DNA of 54,097 bases from assembly GCF_002898515.1 (NCBI RefSeq), contig NZ_PPFX01000029.1:1-54097 (forward strand), written 5' to 3'. The translations under genes and the position numbers were made by a program. The notes beneath the pieces are model-generated. The model was given only the letters and a program-made list of their open reading frames with translations. It was not told the DNA's origin and ran no database searches. The stretch is from Geothermobacter hydrogeniphilus (GTDB lineage Bacteria > Desulfobacterota > Desulfuromonadia > Desulfuromonadales > Geothermobacteraceae). Shown piece after piece: positions 1 through 8,087 of the stretch. Every line of letters begins with the position of its first letter. Position 1 is the stretch's first letter.

Positions 1-409
1 CGCCCGGAAAGGGCAATGCTCTAATTTTTATATCGGCCTACCCACAGATTCTGCGAACGAGGCTCTTATGCTTGGGCTTGGAATAGTGGCGGTACCTGCT
101 GGCCTCTTGGCCTCTTCGTTGTCGAGGAAGGACACTTGACCCAGCCGAAGGCTTGCTAACGGAGGTGGATTCAAATTGCAAGGAAACCCTTGAGGGACGT
201 TGTTTAACTGGGAAACCCTTGAGGGACGTTGTTTAACTGTTGAATGGGAAGAAGCTCCCAAGCTTTCGCTACATCTGCTCAAGGATGGTTTTCGTGTGGA
301 ACCTGCAGGGTCGGGATTGCAAGATGGCAAGTTTGCATTAGGTTTAAATCATAGCCCGAAAACCCTGCATTCATTATCCCGGTACATGGCCTTCCCCCCC
401 TCAGTTGAA
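1..409. other. Gene-poor stretch at the window edge
   Basis: I recognise no gene here. Short open frames exist on both strands (about 100 codons on the minus strand at 28-330, and a plus frame starting at 200), but neither has a convincing ribosome binding site or a recognisable domain. The plus frame begins inside a tandem duplication and runs into a dispersed palindromic repeat. The stretch may be decayed remains of a mobile element; I cannot name one. Confidence 0.5.
182..239. repeat. 29-bp exact tandem duplication
   Basis: The 29 bases at 182-210, beginning GGAAACCCTTGAGGG and ending TTTAACTG, are repeated without a mismatch at 211-239. An exact two-copy duplication in otherwise non-coding sequence suggests recent slippage or the edge of a rearranged element. 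No flanking copies are present in the window. Confidence 0.9.
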
Positions 410-526
410 GGGCGAGGAATTTTGTACCGAATCAAGGCGCAGCCTGATGAGCGCGGAGGCGTAGCGGCAGCTACGTCGCACAAGCGAAGAAGGATGCAAC
501 GCGGAGTCGGTGCAAAAGAACCGCCC
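410..526. repeat. Long imperfect palindrome, copy A (variant arms)
   Basis: This is a 117-bp copy of the dispersed element also found at 15924, 16094, 29561 and 29727. It shares the core ATCAAGGCGCAGCC ... GAGCGCGGAGGCGTAGC ... GCTACGTCGCACAAGCGAAG. Its outer arms differ from the other copies (GGGCGAGGAATTTTGTACCGA and TCGGTGCAAAAGAACCGCCC) but still pair with each other. The change on both sides argues that the folded form is maintained. The centre is the small stem GTAGC-GGCA-GCTAC. Confidence 0.8.
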
Positions 527-536
527 CTCCCCACCG

Positions 537-563
537 AAAAAAAATGCCGGCCCGAAGGCCGGC
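537..563 (-). terminator. Rho-independent terminator after the gdh-91aa gene pair
   Basis: Read on the minus strand, GCCGGCC-TTCG-GGCCGGC (7-bp GC stem, UUCG tetraloop, bases 546-563) is followed by A and eight T residues (537-544). It lies about 40 bp after the stop codon of the 91-residue gene at 604-879 and is the natural end of the gdh transcript. Confidence 0.93.
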
Positions 564-603
564 GATTCAAGGGGAGAGGGGAAGTTGGATCAGGGGTTTA
601 GAG

Positions 604-879
604 TCAGAATCCGCTGACTTTGGAGGTTTCAAGGTAGACGCAATGCTCACTCGACCAGTTCTGGGAGTCCATAATGCGCGGCAGGTCGATGCTGCTCCCG
701 GCGGGAAAACGTCCGGCAGACTCAAGCAGCCGCACCCGAACCCGGTTCGGGTGGAGGGAGGCAACCACTCCCCGGGCCCTGAAACTGCCCAGGTTGTCAC
801 TCCAGCAGGCGATGACGCGACTGCCGAGAGCAAGATGTTCATCTTCATTCCGGAGCGAAAGAATTGGATCTGGTCCCAT
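604..879 (-). CDS. Hypothetical 91-residue protein, translationally linked to gdh
   Basis: I do not recognise this family. The 91-residue product has no signal peptide or membrane segment. Its middle (VIACWSDNLGSFRARGVV, then PNRVRVRLLES) reads as alternating beta strands, suggesting a small beta-barrel or PilZ-like fold, but no diagnostic motif is present. The start is well supported: ATG at 879 follows GAGGAG at about 890-895, which overlaps the TGA stop of gdh, leaving 15 bp between the genes. A strong terminator follows at 537-563. It is therefore the last gene of the gdh transcript and might modulate the dehydrogenase; that is only inference from position. A second frame at 567-848 lacks a comparable ribosome site. 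Confidence 0.7.
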   Translation of the reverse strand: MGPDPILSLRNEDEHLALGSRVIACWSDNLGSFRARGVVASLHPNRVRVRLLESAGRFPAGSSIDLPRIMDSQNWSSEHCVYLETSKVSGF

Positions 880-894
880 CGTTACTGTTTCTCC

Positions 895-3885
895 TCAAAC
901 GGAAAAATGGCGCTGCAGGTGGCCGTTGAGCATCTGTTCGTAGTCGGCTTCGCGATCCTGCTGATAAACCAGTGACGAGGCAATTTCACTGGCGAGAATG
1001 GCCGCCTGGTACTTCGGCGGCAGGCTGCCGATCCGTTTGCGATAGCGTGGAGTTTCACGCAGGATACGCGGCAGGTGCGCCAGCAGCGCCCGGCGATAAA
1101 GAGGCCTGGAGGCCAGCTCCGGACGGTCCTGAAAATAGCGGAACAGGCGCGCGTAGTGCTCGTTGATCTCCCGCGACAACCCGGCTGATATGTCCGTGTA
1201 GCTGCGACTGCCGGAAAATTCGTCGTAGCGGCGGAAAATCAGTCGCGCCTCGTCGGCGGCGCGTTTTTCCAGGATCTCCAGCACGTCACCGACGTAGGTG
1301 TCCTTGTTGGCGAAAAATTCCTTCTCGGTCAGCAGCAGGTTGGCGATAATCTCGTAGGAAGAAGAGATCACCCCGCACTTGTTGGCGGAGGCGTCTCGCA
1401 TGATGATGATCCCCTCGGCCTGCAGTTTTTCCCGCGCCTCGGGGGTGATGAAGGAGTTGGCACCCTCGATGATCGCCCTGGCGCTCGGCGTGCCGCCGGG
1501 CAGAAACTGCTGCCAGTTGCCGGCGTGGATCGTCTCCGGCCGTCCGCCGGCGGGGATAAAGAGATCAGCCTCGACGTCGAACACCAGGCTGTTGAACTCG
1601 CGGTAAAACTCGTCAACGGTGATCCACTCCTCGACCAGTTCCCCGGCGGTGCGGCTCACCTTGCGATAGAGTTCGCGCAGACCGTCTTTTTTCGTCTGGC
1701 TGCGGAAGATCATCATGCCGCCCTCGTGCAGCGCCTGCGGATCGAAACCGTCGATGTCGCTTTTCAGCACAACCCGGGACAGGGCCTCCCGGTCGGCGCC
1801 GACCGGGTCGACCAACGCGCCGCTGCCGTCGAGAATCAGGCGGATCTGCACCTGCGGACAGCGTTCCAGCAGCAGGCGCAGGCCGTTGCCGGCGACATCC
1901 CCGCCGGGGCCGCCGGTGAGCTTGACGCTGAAGGCATCCTTGCGCATGTCGATGCCGAGCTGCTGCAGGGTGATCTCGGCGAAGGTGATCACCCCGGTCG
2001 AGGTAACACCATACTCCTTGTGGTTGATGCCGAACCGCTTGCTCGACATCACGCCGGGGCCGAGCAGGTAACCGCGCTTCGCCGAAATCCGTGCGATCAG
2101 CTCGACCATTTCGTCGTGCATGTTCTCGTCCGGACCGAGTTCGATCGGCTCATCCTCACCGTAATAATCAACCACCCGCGGATCACGCGCCTTGCCGTCC
2201 TCGGTGACGAAGATATCGAGAAACGCCTGGATGAACCCGTACTGCAGCTTGTAGAGCCGACGGGTGACGGTCTCGGGATTGTCGAGGTCGGCGGCGTCGA
2301 GGGCCACCACCATCTTCGACCCCCCTTCGTAAATATCCTTGTTCTTCAGGTGCTGGGTGTGGGCCAGCACGTAGTTTTCCCGAAACAGGGTGTTGGCGCT
2401 GGTGATGAAATCGTCACGGTTCTTCGCCAGCACCGTACGCCAGCCGCCGCGGGCGATATCAGAGAAGCCGATATGATAACCGCAACCATGACGACCGAAG
2501 AAGAAGGTCACCCGGAAGGGCCGCTCCGGCGGCAGGTCGGCGGTGAACTCAGGGCCGAGCCGATCGAGGTACCCGGGATCGAGGCGGAAGGCCAGGGCGT
2601 GCTTCTCGTTGACGAAGAAATTGGTCTTCAGGGTATGGGTGATGAACAGCAGACAGCAGTTGAAAACCGTGCGCCGGATACCATCGAGATAGGCGTGACC
2701 GGTATTGTAGTCGCTGATTGCCTGCTCCAGTTCCGCGCACTCGCGCCGGTAGTGTTCGTCACGATCCGGCAGCCGCGGTTCAAACCGGGTGCGAAACAGC
2801 GCCACCAGCCGCAGAGTCATCTCCAGGTCGGAGGTGAAGGCCCGCTCGACCTCCTGGTAACCGAACCGGTCCGGCTGGTTGTGCGCCAGGGTGGTATGGC
2901 AGAAGCCGGCAAAGGCATTGACCAGCGCCGCGTCGATACCGTTCATGCTGCCGGTAGCGACAAACCGCTGGTAGCTCTCGGATGCGGTCGACAGGATCTG
3001 CGTGTTGAACAGTTCCTGTTCCAGCTGGTTGTAGAGAAACCCGTCCCTGGCCAGCAGCGTCTTCCCCTCCCCGCGCAGGTAGAAGGTGCCGAGGAAGTAA
3101 GGGTGGATGCCGTTGTGGATCGTCAGGCAGTAGGAACGCTTGATGCCGAGACCGAGACGATTGTAAACCTCCATCACCTGCTGCAGGAAATCGAGCTGTG
3201 GCGGGTTGCCGGCGGCGAAGAGGATGCGGTATTCCGGCTGATCGAGTATCTCTTCGGCCGGTTCGGCGTCGAAAAAGACCCCGCCGCTCTGCACCGCCTG
3301 GTGATAGAGCCAGAGGATCTGCGCCACCCGGCGAGGCGGAGAATGCCGCACGTAAGTCTCGTTGTTGATCCAGACCAGACGAAGCTCCTTGTCGAAACGG
3401 GAAAAGTCATAGTCGGGATAGTGCGCCTTGAGCGCGGCGCGGATTTCACGATGCAGGCGCTTCGGAATCCGCGCCTCGCCGGCGCTCAGCACTTCCTCGG
3501 CGGTACGCCGGTCGAATTCGAACCGCTGCAGTTCCAGCTCTTCGCCAATACCGGGAACCGGGGCGTAGGAGTGGGTGAACTGGGCGTAGGAGATCTCCCG
3601 CTCGCGCAGCAGCCTCAGGGTCCGATAAAGAGAGCCCGGCTGATTCAGCCGGGCCAGGATCAGAGTTTTGTCGGTATCACGCAGCACCAGTCGCTTGTTG
3701 CGTTTGAGGTAGGGCATCTGGATCGCCAGCGAACCGATCGCTTCCGCCTCGTCGTGCATGGTCACCGACAGGTAGGGGTGCATCTGTTCCTGCAGCCATT
3801 GCAGGTTGGCGCCGGCATCCAGACAGCGGGCGGTGATCGATTTGGAAACCTGACGGAACCAGCGGATCTTTTCTGCTTCGGTCAT
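895..3885 (-). CDS. gdh: Large NAD-dependent glutamate dehydrogenase
   Basis: This 996-residue protein of the large (about 115 kDa) NAD-glutamate dehydrogenase class should catalyse oxidative deamination of glutamate to 2-oxoglutarate and ammonia in the cytoplasm. The N-terminal half (1-440) is the long regulatory region typical of the class. The catalytic part begins with the substrate region HIGFSDIARGGWRT (471-484) and GGSKMVVALD (521-530). It continues with GVTSTGV near 626 and the glycine-rich dinucleotide-binding turn LTGGPGGDVAGNGL (656-669). ATG at 3885 follows AAGGAAG at a 7-nt spacing. The gene lies about 190 bp downstream of the TRAP-uspA genes on the same strand, separated by two small inverted repeats, so it may share the sigma-54 transcript or have its own promoter. 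A small gene follows 15 bp after its stop. Large-type GDHs usually serve catabolism, consistent with glutamate use as carbon and electron source. Confidence 0.9.
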   Translation of the reverse strand: MTEAEKIRWFRQVSKSITARCLDAGANLQWLQEQMHPYLSVTMHDEAEAIGSLAIQMPYLKRNKRLVLRDTDKTLILARLNQPGSLYRTLRLLREREISYAQFTHSYAPVPGIGEELELQRFEFDRRTAEEVLSAGEARIPKRLHREIRAALKAHYPDYDFSRFDKELRLVWINNETYVRHSPPRRVAQILWLYHQAVQSGGVFFDAEPAEEILDQPEYRILFAAGNPPQLDFLQQVMEVYNRLGLGIKRSYCLTIHNGIHPYFLGTFYLRGEGKTLLARDGFLYNQLEQELFNTQILSTASESYQRFVATGSMNGIDAALVNAFAGFCHTTLAHNQPDRFGYQEVERAFTSDLEMTLRLVALFRTRFEPRLPDRDEHYRRECAELEQAISDYNTGHAYLDGIRRTVFNCCLLFITHTLKTNFFVNEKHALAFRLDPGYLDRLGPEFTADLPPERPFRVTFFFGRHGCGYHIGFSDIARGGWRTVLAKNRDDFITSANTLFRENYVLAHTQHLKNKDIYEGGSKMVVALDAADLDNPETVTRRLYKLQYGFIQAFLDIFVTEDGKARDPRVVDYYGEDEPIELGPDENMHDEMVELIARISAKRGYLLGPGVMSSKRFGINHKEYGVTSTGVITFAEITLQQLGIDMRKDAFSVKLTGGPGGDVAGNGLRLLLERCPQVQIRLILDGSGALVDPVGADREALSRVVLKSDIDGFDPQALHEGGMMIFRSQTKKDGLRELYRKVSRTAGELVEEWITVDEFYREFNSLVFDVEADLFIPAGGRPETIHAGNWQQFLPGGTPSARAIIEGANSFITPEAREKLQAEGIIIMRDASANKCGVISSSYEIIANLLLTEKEFFANKDTYVGDVLEILEKRAADEARLIFRRYDEFSGSRSYTDISAGLSREINEHYARLFRYFQDRPELASRPLYRRALLAHLPRILRETPRYRKRIGSLPPKYQAAILASEIASSLVYQQDREADYEQMLNGHLQRHFSV

Positions 3886-3904
3886 TGAAATCTTCCTTGG
3901 GTTT

Positions 3905-3938
3905 TGAATCCGCCGGTGATGAAGTCACGGATTCGGGT
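3905..3938. repeat. CCTGAATC-family inverted element upstream of gdh
   Basis: TGAATCCG (3905-3912) and CGGATTCG (3928-3935) form inverted arms around GGTGATGAAGTCAC, itself an inner GTGA/TCAC inverted pair. The same arm and inner sequences recur at 18697, 34556 and 42514. It sits 20 bp upstream of the gdh start codon, where it could be a protein-binding site or a folded leader element. Confidence 0.6.
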
Positions 3939-4022
3939 CTGAAAGGGGTCAGACGCTACAACCGGAACAACTCCCGGCAACCCGGGAAAGGGCCGGCTGA
4001 ACCAGTGCCGATTTTTCACCTC

Positions 4023-4042
4023 GGACAAACAGATGTTTGTCC
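4023..4042. repeat. Perfect 20-bp inverted repeat between uspA and gdh
   Basis: GGACAAACA-GA-TGTTTGTCC is a perfect 9-bp inverted repeat with a 2-base centre, about 35 bp past the uspA stop codon. It lacks a T-run on either strand. It may be an operator or an RNA hairpin that separates the uspA and gdh messages. Confidence 0.55.
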
Positions 4043-4077
4043 ATATCGAACACTCTACGGGCCCTCAGCCCTTGCTG

Positions 4078-4569
4078 TCAATGGGTCAATGGAACCAACT
4101 GGACAGGAATCTCGGCTCGACGCATGATTTTCTGAGCGACGCTGCCGAGAAAGGCGTACTCCAGCCGCCCCTTGCCGTGGGTTCCGATCAGCAGCAGATC
4201 GGCGCCGCACTTGCGAACCTCGCTGAGGATGGTGGACGCCGGCGGTCCGTGCAGCACTTCGATCCGCTCGATGCGGGCCAGATCCTCCGGATGGTCTGCC
4301 AGTTCTTCCCGGGCAAAGGCCCGCAGCTTCTCGCTCAAGGAAGCGGCCACCACGTCCTTGTGGGCCAGTTCGTGGTCGGCCAGCCGGTCGCTTCCCATCA
4401 CCACCGAGACGTAGTTGATCACTGACTGGTCGAACTCGGGCAGCACATGCAGAATTTCAATCTCGGCCTGATGGGCGCGGGCGACACAGATCGCGTGGCG
4501 CAGCACCACCGCCGCTCCGGCCGACAGGTCGGTGGCAAAAACAATCTTGCGGTATTGCGGAATCATCAT
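4078..4569 (-). CDS. Universal stress protein (UspA family), TRAP-linked
   Basis: This is a single-domain UspA protein of 163 residues with a nucleotide-binding alpha/beta fold. It opens with strand IVFATDLSAGA and ends with the ATP-binding motif GTHGKGRLEYAFLGS (G-x2-G-x9-G-S pattern) followed by a PVQLVPL strand. ATG at 4569 overlaps the TGA of the TRAP permease by 4 bp (ATGA), so the two are translationally coupled. A Usp protein fused into a TRAP operon recalls TeaD, the ATP-binding Usp that controls the Halomonas ectoine TRAP transporter TeaABC. A regulatory role on the upstream permease is a reasonable inference. A general stress role is the alternative. Confidence 0.9.
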   Translation of the reverse strand: MMIPQYRKIVFATDLSAGAAVVLRHAICVARAHQAEIEILHVLPEFDQSVINYVSVVMGSDRLADHELAHKDVVAASLSEKLRAFAREELADHPEDLARIERIEVLHGPPASTILSEVRKCGADLLLIGTHGKGRLEYAFLGSVAQKIMRRAEIPVQLVPLTH

Positions 4570-6662
4570 CGTGCTCCTTCGGCGGCGGCCGCCATCAACG
4601 ACGCTTCATGTTTGCGGGCCCGCGGTTTCTGCATGGCGTAGATCACGCCCAGCAGGGCAACGCCGAGCAGATAGCAGAGGTAGTGATTTTGCAGTCCCAG
4701 CAGATGTCCGAAGAAATCGGGCCGGAACATGATGGCGCAAACCAGGAACAGCAGCAGCATCTCGTGAAAGCGATTCTTGGCGATGAACCAGCCCTGGGTC
4801 GCCGCAGCGAAAGCGCAGGTACCGACACAGGTCATGACGAAAATGAAGATCGCCAGCGGAAAACTGTTGATGCCGACCAGCAGGATGTCGGTGTTGAAGA
4901 TGAACATGAAAGGCAGCGCCGCGGTACGGATATCGTAGAGAAAACCCTGCACCCCGGTTGGAATCGGCTCACTGCGGGCGATGGCGGCGGCGGCATAGGC
5001 GGCCAGACCGACCGGCGGGGTATCGTCGGCGAGGATACCGAAGTAGAAGCAGAACAGGTGCGCGGCGATCAGCGGCACGGCGAAACCGTTGTCGCCGGCG
5101 AGGGTGACCAGCGCCGGCGCCGTCAGGCTGGCCATGACGATGTAATTGGCGGTGGTCGGCAGCCCCATGCCGAGGATCAGGCTGGCGAAGGCGACGATAG
5201 CGAGCATCAGGTAGAGATTGCCCATGCTCAGGGTGTCGATGATATCGGTCACCAGCCCGCCCAGGCCCATGGTCACCACACCGACAACGATACCGGCAGC
5301 GGCGGTGGCAACAGCAACACTGACCATGTTGCGGGCACCGGCAACCATACCGTCGAAAATATCATCCACCCCCTTCATGAACCCGGCGCCGATGGACGTC
5401 CCTTCACGACGCGCCCGCAGCGCGTGCTGGAAGAACATGATCACCAGCAGCACCATGGTGGCGCGGAAGGCGGCCATATCGGGTGAGTGGCGGGGGATAA
5501 TCAGCTCGTAGAGCAGATAGAGGATCGGCAGCAGATAGTGCAGACCGCCGCTCAGCACCTGGAAGAAAACCGGCAGCTCCGACTTGTGCAGACCGCGCAT
5601 GCCGAGCTTGCTGGCCTCGATGTGGGTGAGGAAAAAGAGGGCCACGTAGGAGGCGAAGGCGGGAATCGCCGCCGACTTGCAGACTTCCAGGTATGGCAGG
5701 TTGACGTACTCGGCGATGATGAAGGCCGCGGCCCCCATGACCGGCGGCATCAGCTGGCCGTTGGTTGAAACCGCGACCTCGATGGCGGCCGCCTTTTTCG
5801 CCGGGTAACCGACCTTCTTCATCATCGGGATGGTGAAGGTTCCGGTGGTCACCACGTTGGCGATCGACGAACCGGAGATCAGGCCGGTCAAACCCGAGGA
5901 GAGGACCGCCGCCTTGGCCGGCCCGCCCTTGTAACGACCGAGCAGGCTCATCGCCAGATCGATGAAAAACTTACCGGCTCCGGCCCTTTCAAGCAGGGCG
6001 CCGAACAGCACGTAAAGAAAAACGATCTTGGCCGAAACAAAGATCGGCACCCCGTAGATTCCTTCGGTGGTCAGCGAGATCTGGCCGAGGTAGCGGTGCA
6101 GACTGACCCCCTTGAAGGACAGGAAGTCGGGCATGTAGGGACCGAAAAAAGCATAGGCGGTGAAAATGATGCCGATAATCGCCAGTGCCGGACCGACCAC
6201 CCTCCGGGTCGCTTCCCAGAGGATCAGTACCAGCAGGCCGCCAATGATCATGTCGCGGGTATTGGGCATGCCGACCCGGCTGGCGATGCCTTCATAATCA
6301 ATGGCGATATAGAGCGCCATGCCGGCCGCCGCCAGGGCGATGAAGAGATCGACCAGCGGGATGCGATCCGTTGCCGACAGCCATCGCAGTCCGGGAATAC
6401 TGACCTTGCGCTTGAGGGTCGGGAAGGATACGAAGATCAGGAACAGGGCGAACGCCAGGTGGATCGACCGCACGTAGGTCGAATCGAGCAGCAGCCAGCT
6501 GGCCAGCGACAACTGAAACAGGGACCAGCTGAGAGCAACCAGCGGCACGATGAAACGCTGCCAGCCGACCGCGGTCCGCAGCCCCATTTCCTCTTCTTCA
6601 ACCATCCTGCGGGCTTTTTCAAGCCCCTCATCGATCTGTTCCTGCGTCTTCACATCGCTCAT
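4566..6662 (-). CDS. TRAP transporter fused permease (DctQ-DctM type, TAXI partner)
   Basis: The 698-residue inner-membrane protein fuses the small (DctQ) and large (DctM) TRAP permease subunits, the form that goes with TAXI receptors. A cytoplasmic N-terminal segment of about 35 charged residues precedes a run of many hydrophobic helices. Signature stretches of the large subunit include SSGLTGLISGSSIANVV, VSTNGQLMPPVMGAAAF and LILGMGLPTTANYIV. It would import an organic or amino acid with the receptor at 6822-7799, driven by a sodium or proton gradient. ATG at 6662 follows AAGGAG. A 13-bp hairpin lies between the receptor and permease genes, probably permitting more receptor than permease. 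The stop codon overlaps the start of the uspA gene. Confidence 0.93.
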   Translation of the reverse strand: MSDVKTQEQIDEGLEKARRMVEEEEMGLRTAVGWQRFIVPLVALSWSLFQLSLASWLLLDSTYVRSIHLAFALFLIFVSFPTLKRKVSIPGLRWLSATDRIPLVDLFIALAAAGMALYIAIDYEGIASRVGMPNTRDMIIGGLLVLILWEATRRVVGPALAIIGIIFTAYAFFGPYMPDFLSFKGVSLHRYLGQISLTTEGIYGVPIFVSAKIVFLYVLFGALLERAGAGKFFIDLAMSLLGRYKGGPAKAAVLSSGLTGLISGSSIANVVTTGTFTIPMMKKVGYPAKKAAAIEVAVSTNGQLMPPVMGAAAFIIAEYVNLPYLEVCKSAAIPAFASYVALFFLTHIEASKLGMRGLHKSELPVFFQVLSGGLHYLLPILYLLYELIIPRHSPDMAAFRATMVLLVIMFFQHALRARREGTSIGAGFMKGVDDIFDGMVAGARNMVSVAVATAAAGIVVGVVTMGLGGLVTDIIDTLSMGNLYLMLAIVAFASLILGMGLPTTANYIVMASLTAPALVTLAGDNGFAVPLIAAHLFCFYFGILADDTPPVGLAAYAAAAIARSEPIPTGVQGFLYDIRTAALPFMFIFNTDILLVGINSFPLAIFIFVMTCVGTCAFAAATQGWFIAKNRFHEMLLLFLVCAIMFRPDFFGHLLGLQNHYLCYLLGVALLGVIYAMQKPRARKHEASLMAAAAEGAR

Positions 6663-6747
6663 GGGAATAAATCTCCTTGGGAATTCACTATCCGGACGTT
6701 GGAATCCAGGCGTCAGAAATCAGCAGTCTGAACGCTCACGCATGGAC

Positions 6748-6764
6748 CTGAATCAGTGATTCAG
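6748..6764. repeat. CCTGAATC-family palindrome
   Basis: CTGAATCA-G-TGATTCAG is a perfect 17-bp palindrome in the spacer between the TAXI receptor and the fused permease. It belongs to the same motif family as the elements at 3905, 18697, 19206, 34556, 42514 and 54029. Confidence 0.7.
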
Positions 6765-6782
6765 ATTGTCTTCCGAATGAAT

Positions 6783-6812
6783 GCCGGGAGGTGCGTTTTC
6801 GCACCTCCCGGC
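6783..6812 (-). promoter_or_regulatory. Stable hairpin between TAXI receptor and permease genes
   Basis: GCCGGGAGGTGCG-TTTT-CGCACCTCCCGGC is a perfect 13-bp stem with a 4-base loop, starting 9 bp after the receptor stop codon. No T-run follows on the minus strand, so it is more likely an mRNA-stabilising or partial-termination element than a full terminator. Such elements commonly give binding-protein genes higher expression than the permease that follows. Confidence 0.75.
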
Positions 6813-6821
6813 CCTTAATCC

Positions 6822-7799
6822 TTACTTGATCAGACCGACTTCCTTGTAGTACTTCAGGGCGCCCGGATGGATCGGGGCAGAGAGTCCCTGCAGCATGCTT
6901 TCCTTGGTCAGAACCGCATAGGCAGGATGCAGTTTCTTGAACTCCTTGAAGTTTTCGAACACTTCCTTGGTGATGGCATAGACCACCTCGTCAGGCACGT
7001 CCGCACTGGTACAGAGGGTCGCCTTGACGCCGAAGGTGTTGACGTTCTTGTCGTTGGCAACACCGTGGTACTGATCCACCGGGATGAAGGACGGGGCATA
7101 GTAGGGGAATTCGTCGGTCAGCTTCTTGACCACGTCGGCCGGAACTTCAACGAAGTTGACCTTGCGGGCGCCGGCGACGGCTTCCTTGACCGAACCATTG
7201 GGATGACCGACGGTGTAGAAGAAAGCGTCGATCCGGCCGTCCTGCAGCATGCCGGCCGATTCAGCGGCCTTGAGTCCCTCGGCCTTGATATCCTTCTTGT
7301 AATCGATGCCGGCGGCATTGAGCAGATCGATGGCATTACCGCGCTGGCCGGAACCGGGATTGCCGATATTGACCACCTTGCCCTTCAGGTCGGCCACGGT
7401 CCTGATGTTCTTGTCGGCAGCAGCGACGATGGTCACCGATTCGGGATGGATGGAAAAGACCGCCCGCAGCTTCTTGAACGGCTTGCCTTCCCAGTCGGCC
7501 TTGCCGTTGTAGGCCTGGTACTGGCGATCGGACTGGACAATGCCGAATTCGAGGTCGCCGCTCTTGATGGCGTTGATGTTGAAGACCGAACCACCGGTCG
7601 ACTCGACGGTGGCACGCAGGTGATACTGCTTGCGTTTCTTGTTGACCATCTTGGCGATGGCGCCGCCGGTCGGGTAGTAAACGCCGGTGACACCACCGGT
7701 GCCGATGGTGACAAAAGTGGTCCGGGCGGCAAAACCGCTCACCGGAAGCATGGTGACGGCAACCGTCAGCGCCAGGGCAATGTACAACAACTTTTTCAT
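6822..7799 (-). CDS. TAXI-family TRAP transporter solute receptor
   Basis: This 325-residue periplasmic binding protein has a clear Sec signal peptide (MKKLLYIALALTVAVTMLPV, cleavage around SGFAA, residues 21-25). The mature protein begins FVTIGTGGVTGVYYPTGGAIAKMV, the family hallmark in which the strand TIGTG and the YYPTG turn line the ligand site. It also has VESTGGSVFNINAI and GQRGNAIDLL. It captures the substrate for the fused permease downstream. Known TAXI substrates include glutamate and other small carboxylates, but the sequence alone does not fix the ligand. The start at 7799 follows GAGGAGGAGAGA. Upstream lie a perfect sigma-54 promoter at 7883-7898 and palindromic enhancer candidates, so it is the first gene of the regulated unit. 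Confidence 0.94.
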   Translation of the reverse strand: MKKLLYIALALTVAVTMLPVSGFAARTTFVTIGTGGVTGVYYPTGGAIAKMVNKKRKQYHLRATVESTGGSVFNINAIKSGDLEFGIVQSDRQYQAYNGKADWEGKPFKKLRAVFSIHPESVTIVAAADKNIRTVADLKGKVVNIGNPGSGQRGNAIDLLNAAGIDYKKDIKAEGLKAAESAGMLQDGRIDAFFYTVGHPNGSVKEAVAGARKVNFVEVPADVVKKLTDEFPYYAPSFIPVDQYHGVANDKNVNTFGVKATLCTSADVPDEVVYAITKEVFENFKEFKKLHPAYAVLTKESMLQGLSAPIHPGALKYYKEVGLIK

Positions 7800-7882
7800 T
7801 CTCTCCTCCTCAGAAGATTTAGGGTGATGCGCCGGAACGATTCCGGCACCTAACAGACCGCTTCAATCACCGGGAGGACAAG

Positions 7883-7898
7883 GCAAGCCCCGTGCCAG
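7883..7898 (-). promoter_or_regulatory. Sigma-54 promoter of the TRAP operon
   Basis: On the minus strand the bases read TGGCACG-GGGC-TTGC, an exact match to the RpoN consensus TGGCACG-N4-TTGC with correct -24/-12 spacing. The predicted start is near 7871, giving a leader of about 70 nt containing the palindrome GCCGGAA-CGA-TTCCGGC (7831-7847) before the TAXI ribosome site. The gene just upstream encodes an NtrC-family activator, the expected partner. Confidence 0.93.
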
Positions 7899-7979
7899 TC
7901 AGAAAAAAAACACAACAACAGGCTGAAATAAAAAGGTATTTTACAGATTTCGCGTATACGGAAAAATGCCGAAAGGGAT

Positions 7980-8079
7980 ATAACTTCGGTTATGGGAGCC
8001 GCTGCGGGACGGGGATAAACGGCGGGGGATGGGGAACGGACGACGACATAACCAGGGTTATCGACATAACCGTGGTTAT
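7980..8079 (-). promoter_or_regulatory. Three palindromic enhancer (UAS) candidates for the NtrC-type regulator
   Basis: Three 14-bp palindromes of one design lie between the regulator stop codon and the sigma-54 promoter: ATAACTTCGGTTAT (7980-7993), ATAACCAGGGTTAT (8048-8061) and ATAACCGTGGTTAT (8066-8079). The last two are 18 bp centre to centre and both follow GAC. The pair lies about 170 bp upstream of the -12 element and the single site about 100 bp upstream, the normal range for an NtrC-class enhancer. A short AT-rich tract (about 7925-7950) between them could aid bending. Confidence 0.8.
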
Positions 8080-8087
8080 ACCTCTTT

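Noticed and set aside
28-330. Minus-strand 100-codon open frame at the window start
   Set aside because: No ribosome site, no recognisable domain, and it crosses the 29-bp tandem duplication.
1525-3888. Long plus-strand open frame (787 codons) opposite gdh
   Set aside because: It mirrors the GDH gene, has no ribosome site or domain, and arises from GC-rich codon bias on the coding strand.
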